Below are positions 59,986-64,000 of a stretch of 64,000 bases of DNA, in pieces; position 1 is the first letter of the stretch; each line of letters starts with the position of its first letter. Source of the DNA: Blasia pusilla (lineage: Eukaryota > Marchantiophyta > Marchantiopsida > Blasiales). The position numbers were made by a program, and so were the translations under genes. The DNA is taken from contig CM114275.1 in the NCBI GenBank assembly GCA_050084515.1, forward strand, positions 23,126,001 to 23,190,000, given 5' to 3'. Below the pieces are notes generated by a model. The model was not told the DNA's origin and searched no databases. It saw only the letters and a program-made list of their open reading frames with translations.

Positions 59986-60930
59986 CCACGTGAGAGACCA
60001 CCTCAATCTCCTTCTATTTTATCTTCAAATAAGGGGAAGCGCATAGAGGAGTGTGTTAGTGATCCACCGTACACATTGAGTGGTCCTACCAATTGGGCGT
60101 ACGAGATGGACGACCGGTGTAGAGGACCGCGTAGGTTTTGGGGTGCTCTAGGCACTATAGAGCTACACGACTTCATTGCGGAGTTTAGGAGTTGATGTCA
60201 CTCGCAGCGGGCTAGGAGCTCTAAAGAGTTCAACCCGTTTGCAACATGGAGCGGTATGTTCCAGCATTTAGAGGGGGCGCCCATGGACGTTAAGCATGAG
60301 TTCTCCCACAGATATGCCTAAGTATGGTCACACACGCGCTAGGTGTTTCAGTTTACATCGTGCGTTACGTCAGGACCAAGGGCTAGAGAGGGCACCAGAG
60401 CGAGTAGCCGGTCCGGGTGGGCTAGAGATTGTGCATCAGGTGGTCCCATTGGGGGACGAGGAGTTGGAGGTGCCCAACAAGGTGGTGGAGGTGCCCGTGG
60501 AGGAGATAGAGTCCTACCACCTAGATGCGTCAAGGGAGACGCCGAGCATGAGGCTAGGATGGTTGCTCAGATATAGCAGCTACATGAGCAGATTGGCACT
60601 ATCGCATTGAGGTTACCCGATGCCGGATCGGTGGCATCGATATCATATGGAGCAGCCATAGATATGGAGGATCCTAGTTGGGTGTGCGGGGTTGCCCAGA
60701 TGGAGGCCGCCGCAATTTTGACGCATGGAGCAGTCGTAGAGTTGGATCCATAGCGAGGGAAAGCCAAGAAACAGACCGGGCTTCCTCAGTCTTTCACATT
60801 GTCCTAGGCAATGAGGACCCCATCGATGGGTCCTAGTCAGAGTTCCTGGAGAGTTGGTGATGTTGTTGGTGTGTAGGCACAGAGGGCGATGGGAGAAGCG
60901 AGTATGACGACTTCTATTGTTGATGCTCAG
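59986..60930 (+). pseudogene. gag: Gag remnants of copy C/D
   Basis: Begins with the second CCACGTGAGAGA, then SGPTSWAYEMDDR-type capsid sequence to about 60305, where it jumps straight to the second zinc knuckle (YGHTRARCFSLHRALR). The region between, about 0.75 kb in copy A, is deleted. TGA and TAG stops are frequent. Confidence 0.8.
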
Positions 60931-61582
60931 GAGGGGCATGTGTCGAGCACGTTGTTGGGGGCGGCCACCATTGCGTATCGCACTCCTTTATTTTGTGCTT
61001 CCGATGTTATGACGTGGGGGGTACGCCCGCCGAGGCTTTTGGTTGGCCGCTTCACTATGTGAGCGTAGAGTTGGAATTCTTGCATGACGTTCAAGGATGA
61101 TTGTAGAGGAGGTGATGGACTTGCCCTTGGAGCGGATGCTCGGGCGGTCCACGTCAAAGTCAAGGGAGGCTGCAACTGCTAGGATGGCGGAGATGCCCGC
61201 TAGACCCGCGATGGAGCGTGCCATGGCTTCTCTTGGTGTTGTGTTGATGGAAAATCGGGGAGAGGTCTTCTAGTTGGTGAGTCCTGGAGGTAGAGCTTTT
61301 AGTCTGCAACGCGTCTTGTTGGATTCAATAGCGCAATCCATGATGTTGGGGAAAGCGTCATTTAGAGGATTGGGCTTGACGAGAGCCGCTATGGAGCGTT
61401 GTCCATTCCGGATAAAAACATCCTTGGGTGGAGCAAGAACCACACACTATATCACCCGACACGAGTTTGTGGTGAGGATTTTCCCTGGAAATCCTATAGA
61501 TGAGTCCGTGGTGCGAGCCAAGAGGAACCCCAGAGAGACCCCAAGTAGGCATGAGTGCTGCTATGACCAAGTTTGCACTAGA
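60931..61582 (+). pseudogene. Protease remnant of copy C/D
   Basis: Matches copies A and B but the catalytic DSG is DSI (LLDSIAQSMML, about 61320) and TAG interrupts at 61271. It stops at about 61523; a 58-bp stretch of unknown origin then leads to the end of the methyltransferase domain. Confidence 0.8.
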
Positions 61583-62285
61583 TTGTGACTTGGTACCACA
61601 TGAGGTGTTACGAAGGGCTTATGCAAGAGTGGAGCGTCCCTCTGATTTGTTGGTGGATTCTATATTGGATCCGGGCCGTTGATCATACGCTCGTGGCATG
61701 CCAATCCTATAGATTGGTCAACAAGATTGGCATGCCACGAGCAGCCTTTCCCACATTGATGAGTTTTCCCGCTTCCTATGCATTCAAGGAGGCCGGACTT
61801 GGCTTGGTTTGGGATGACCAGATACAAAGGTTGGTGGAGCCCAACGTCGATGAGCGAGATTGAGCAATGGGATTTCCCATAGGAGTGACGGTAATACCGT
61901 CACTATCAAAGGCATTACAACGTTATGTCTTGGGTCAGGAAATGGACCTAAACTGCTTGACATGGATTTTCAGCTTAGGAGTAGCTGAGCAACGTCGTTT
62001 GAGGATGCGATAGATCACAAAAGTTGTGGTGGTGAGCCCCATGCCTACTGAGACAATTGAGGCAGTGGCTGGGGGCGAGACCCGAGGACATCGACAGATC
62101 AAGGGTGATCGGCAGAGATACCTTTGGACTTCTTGGGATGAATTGCAAGTACGCCAGGAGATGATAGCCAGAGCATCGAGCGTGGTTCTGGGTACTACAC
62201 ATGGAGATGAGAGTTCTATTGTCCGAGACAAGGGTGCACCATAGCAACCACCGACATCTGCGTCGAAGAGTCCTACTATAGTCAC
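61583..62285 (+). pseudogene. Methyltransferase tail and linker of copy C/D
   Basis: Starts at LVPHEVLRRAYARVERPSD, the segment after motif VIII, so motifs I to VIII are deleted. The linker follows (LNCLTWIFSLGV, VVSPMPTETIEAV) with several stops. Confidence 0.75.
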
Positions 62286-62994
62286 GATGAAGACTTGCGA
62301 TCCAAATATGGGCCCTAAGTTGACAGGAGGAGAGCGGCGTCAGATACACCAGTTCCTTAGGAGTTATAGGAGTTGTTTTGCATTTAGCATGCATGATTTG
62401 GGTATGCTAAAGGGTCCAGGGATTCGCATTGAGTTGTCGAGTGACACACCAATCTTTTGACGATCCTACAGGTACAATGACATGGAGAGGACTCTGATTT
62501 AGAGAAGGAGCCAAGACTTGGTTGGAGCAGGTTTAGTGGAGATGTCGCATGGAGAGTATGCATCTATCACTATCATGCCCGCCAAGAAGGATGTGCATGA
62601 CAACTGGACGGATAGGCGGATATGTGGAGATTACCGACCTATCAATCGGCAGACAAATTCTGATAGGTATGCGATGCCCACCCCTGAGGAGATCTTTGAT
62701 GCGATTGGGCATGCAAAGATCTTAGATTTGCGAGACGGATATCATCAACTGCCTATCAAATTGGAGGACAGATAGAAGACGTCATTTTGGGGCATCGATC
62801 GTCATAGGAAGGATTGTTTGTAGCAGTGGCGGTTCTTACCATTTGGGTTAAAGAACGCCGTGGCTGAGTTTTAGAGGGTCATGGATAGGATCTTGGCAGG
62901 TCTGGATTTTGCTAGGTGTTATATTGATGATATTGTTGTTTTTAGTGCCACGGTTGGGGAGCATGAGCAACATCTACAGGAGGTGTTTTGACGA
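62286..62994 (+). pseudogene. RT remnant of copy C/D
   Basis: RT from the N-terminal PKLTGGERRQIHQFL to CYIDDIVVFSA near 62920, then a join to integrase at about 62995. TAG codons at about 62499, 62774, 62821 and 62872 and TGA at 62458 and 62987. RNase H and the integrase N-terminal half are missing. Confidence 0.8.
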
Positions 62995-63597
62995 TTGCGG
63001 AGCGAGTTGTGCAGACGATGAAGAGAGGACTACGCAAGTATGGCTTGCAAAGAGGTCACCTAGGAGATTGGGACCTTCAATTGCCATGGTTGGCGATAGG
63101 ATATATATTCAGCAGGAAGGCATCCATAGCGTCTTTCTCACTCTATTTGTTGCTTTATGGTCGAGAGCCACATTTACCTGCGGCCATTCGTCGAGATGTT
63201 GGTGAGGTGTTGAACCTTGATGACCATGATGTATGGATGCGAGCATGTTCTAAGAGGGCTGAGTTGTTTTGGAGAGTGATGCTTATGGCGTTTGAGAACT
63301 TGGCGATTGCGCAACATCGGAATACGTTGAGGTATGTGACTATTCGAGGAGGTGGTTATCGACCTACTGTTCGGAGGTTTCATCAGGGAGACTATATCTA
63401 CTTGCAGCAGACGGCACCCACGACGTTGGATGTGACTGTAGGGCGCACCATGTTGAGATTGCATGAGGTTTTTCCATCCGGTGTTCTCTTATTGGAGGGA
63501 CACGATGGTATGGTTTGGAAGGACCATGTGCATAACTGTGCGTCATATCATCTTCCGAACATTGACGATACAAATGATATGAGTTGAGAAGTAGTTC
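62995..63597 (+). pseudogene. Integrase C-terminal remnant of copy C/D
   Basis: Open for about 199 codons from AERVVQTMKRGLRKYG, including the strand segment VFPSGVLLLEGHDGMVWKDH. The catalytic Asp residues are deleted. Confidence 0.8.
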
Positions 63598-63750
63598 TTG
63601 TAGGGTTGGGGTGTATGTTGTGTGGTTGTGCTCGTGGTGCTTGTCTGTGATGGAGATTCGAGAGGATGGCATATGGCATGTTTGACGCCACCTCTCACTA
63701 GGGTTCCTCAAAGACGATGGATGTCTCCTAGATGTACACAGAGTAGGTAG
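63598..63750 (+). pseudogene. PHD finger remnant of copy C/D
   Basis: CMLCGCARGA, then a deletion over the CDGC part, then RGWHMAC-like and TPPLTRVPQRRWM coding sequence in shifted frames. Confidence 0.7.
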
Positions 63751-63922
63751 TTCTATATTCCGATTTATATCTTTGACATGGATGACAAGAAGGCGACTAA
63801 CCATGGGGCCATATGAGCATCCGGCCTTCTTGCTCTTAGTTTCCGAGAGATGTATGTCATGGTAGGTAGGGATAGATGGCTATCTGGAGTTAGAGGGACC
63901 TAACCACCAACTAGAGGGGCGA

Positions 63923-64000
63923 TTGGAGATATTTTGGTACTTCTTGTCTTGTTGTTTGGATGCCATGAGTTAGCATGGGATCGTGCATGTTTATGTATGA
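63923..64000 (+). repeat. B1 repeat of copy C/D, cut by the window edge
   Basis: Starts TTGGAGATATTTTGG after a polypurine tract (63913-63922) and continues to the last base. A2 and B2 are expected beyond the window. Confidence 0.85.

Larger units (their letters stand above)
34762..64000 (+). mobile_element. Retroelement copy C/D, split by copy B and by a MULE
   Basis: The 5' part is the A1 repeat and leader start (34762-35377) and the rest of the leader (45662-47061). The 3' part (59986-64000) carries gag through PHD remnants and the start of B1; the end lies beyond the window. Removing copy B (one TGGG) and the 12.9-kb transposon (one CCACGTGAGAGA) restores an order that aligns with copy A across both joints. 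The element is internally deleted: most of gag's middle, the whole catalytic methyltransferase region, and the stretch from late RT to mid-integrase are missing. Confidence 0.8.

Overview
Plant nuclear DNA, very repeat-rich, dominated by nested mobile elements around one recognisable host gene. Evidence for a streptophyte host: TTTAGGG telomere-type units, GT-AG introns, a split gene for the NC2-alpha/DRAP1 (NF-YC11-like) transcriptional corepressor ending in an EAR-type LNLDL motif, and Helitron, MULE and Ty3/gypsy families. A DNMT3-type enzyme in the retroelements and the general look suggest a non-flowering streptophyte (bryophyte, lycophyte, fern or streptophyte alga); I cannot name the species.

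Layout. 0.5-1.2 kb: an old terminal-repeat remnant with expanded (GA)n and a probable SINE. 1.73-12.04 kb: retroelement copy A (+), inserted into an older terminal-repeat relic. 12.7-16.4 kb: an ancient related gypsy relic (-). 17.07-21.08 kb: the NC2-alpha gene (-). 22.0-25.96 kb: AT-rich, no gene seen. 25.96-31.50 kb: a Helitron carrying a decayed Rep N-terminal region; a 213-bp relative lies at 33.2 kb. 34.76 kb to the window end: a third copy, C/D (+), split twice: by copy B (-, 35.38-45.66 kb), and by a 12.9-kb MULE-like DNA transposon (47.06-59.99 kb).

The retroelement family is the first remarkable system. Its polyprotein reads gag (two zinc knuckles) - protease - DNMT3-like cytosine methyltransferase - linker - reverse transcriptase - RNase H - DDE integrase - PHD finger. 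The ends of both full copies, fixed by nesting and 4-bp target duplications, are not ordinary LTRs: the order is A1-internal-B1-A2-B2, the split direct repeats otherwise typical of PAT/Ngaro (tyrosine recombinase) elements. A retroelement with a writer of DNA methylation, a likely histone reader and permuted ends is the best candidate for an undescribed system here.

The second is the 12.9-kb DNA transposon. It has a decayed SWIM-type MULE transposase on one strand, a decayed gene resembling beta-class N4/N6 amino-methyltransferases on the other, and about thirty copies of a short palindrome (arms GCAACCCGTCGGA / TCCGACGGGTTGC) found only inside it. So two unrelated transposon classes in one window each seem to carry a DNA methyltransferase. 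Every copy is mutated; none looks autonomous as it stands.
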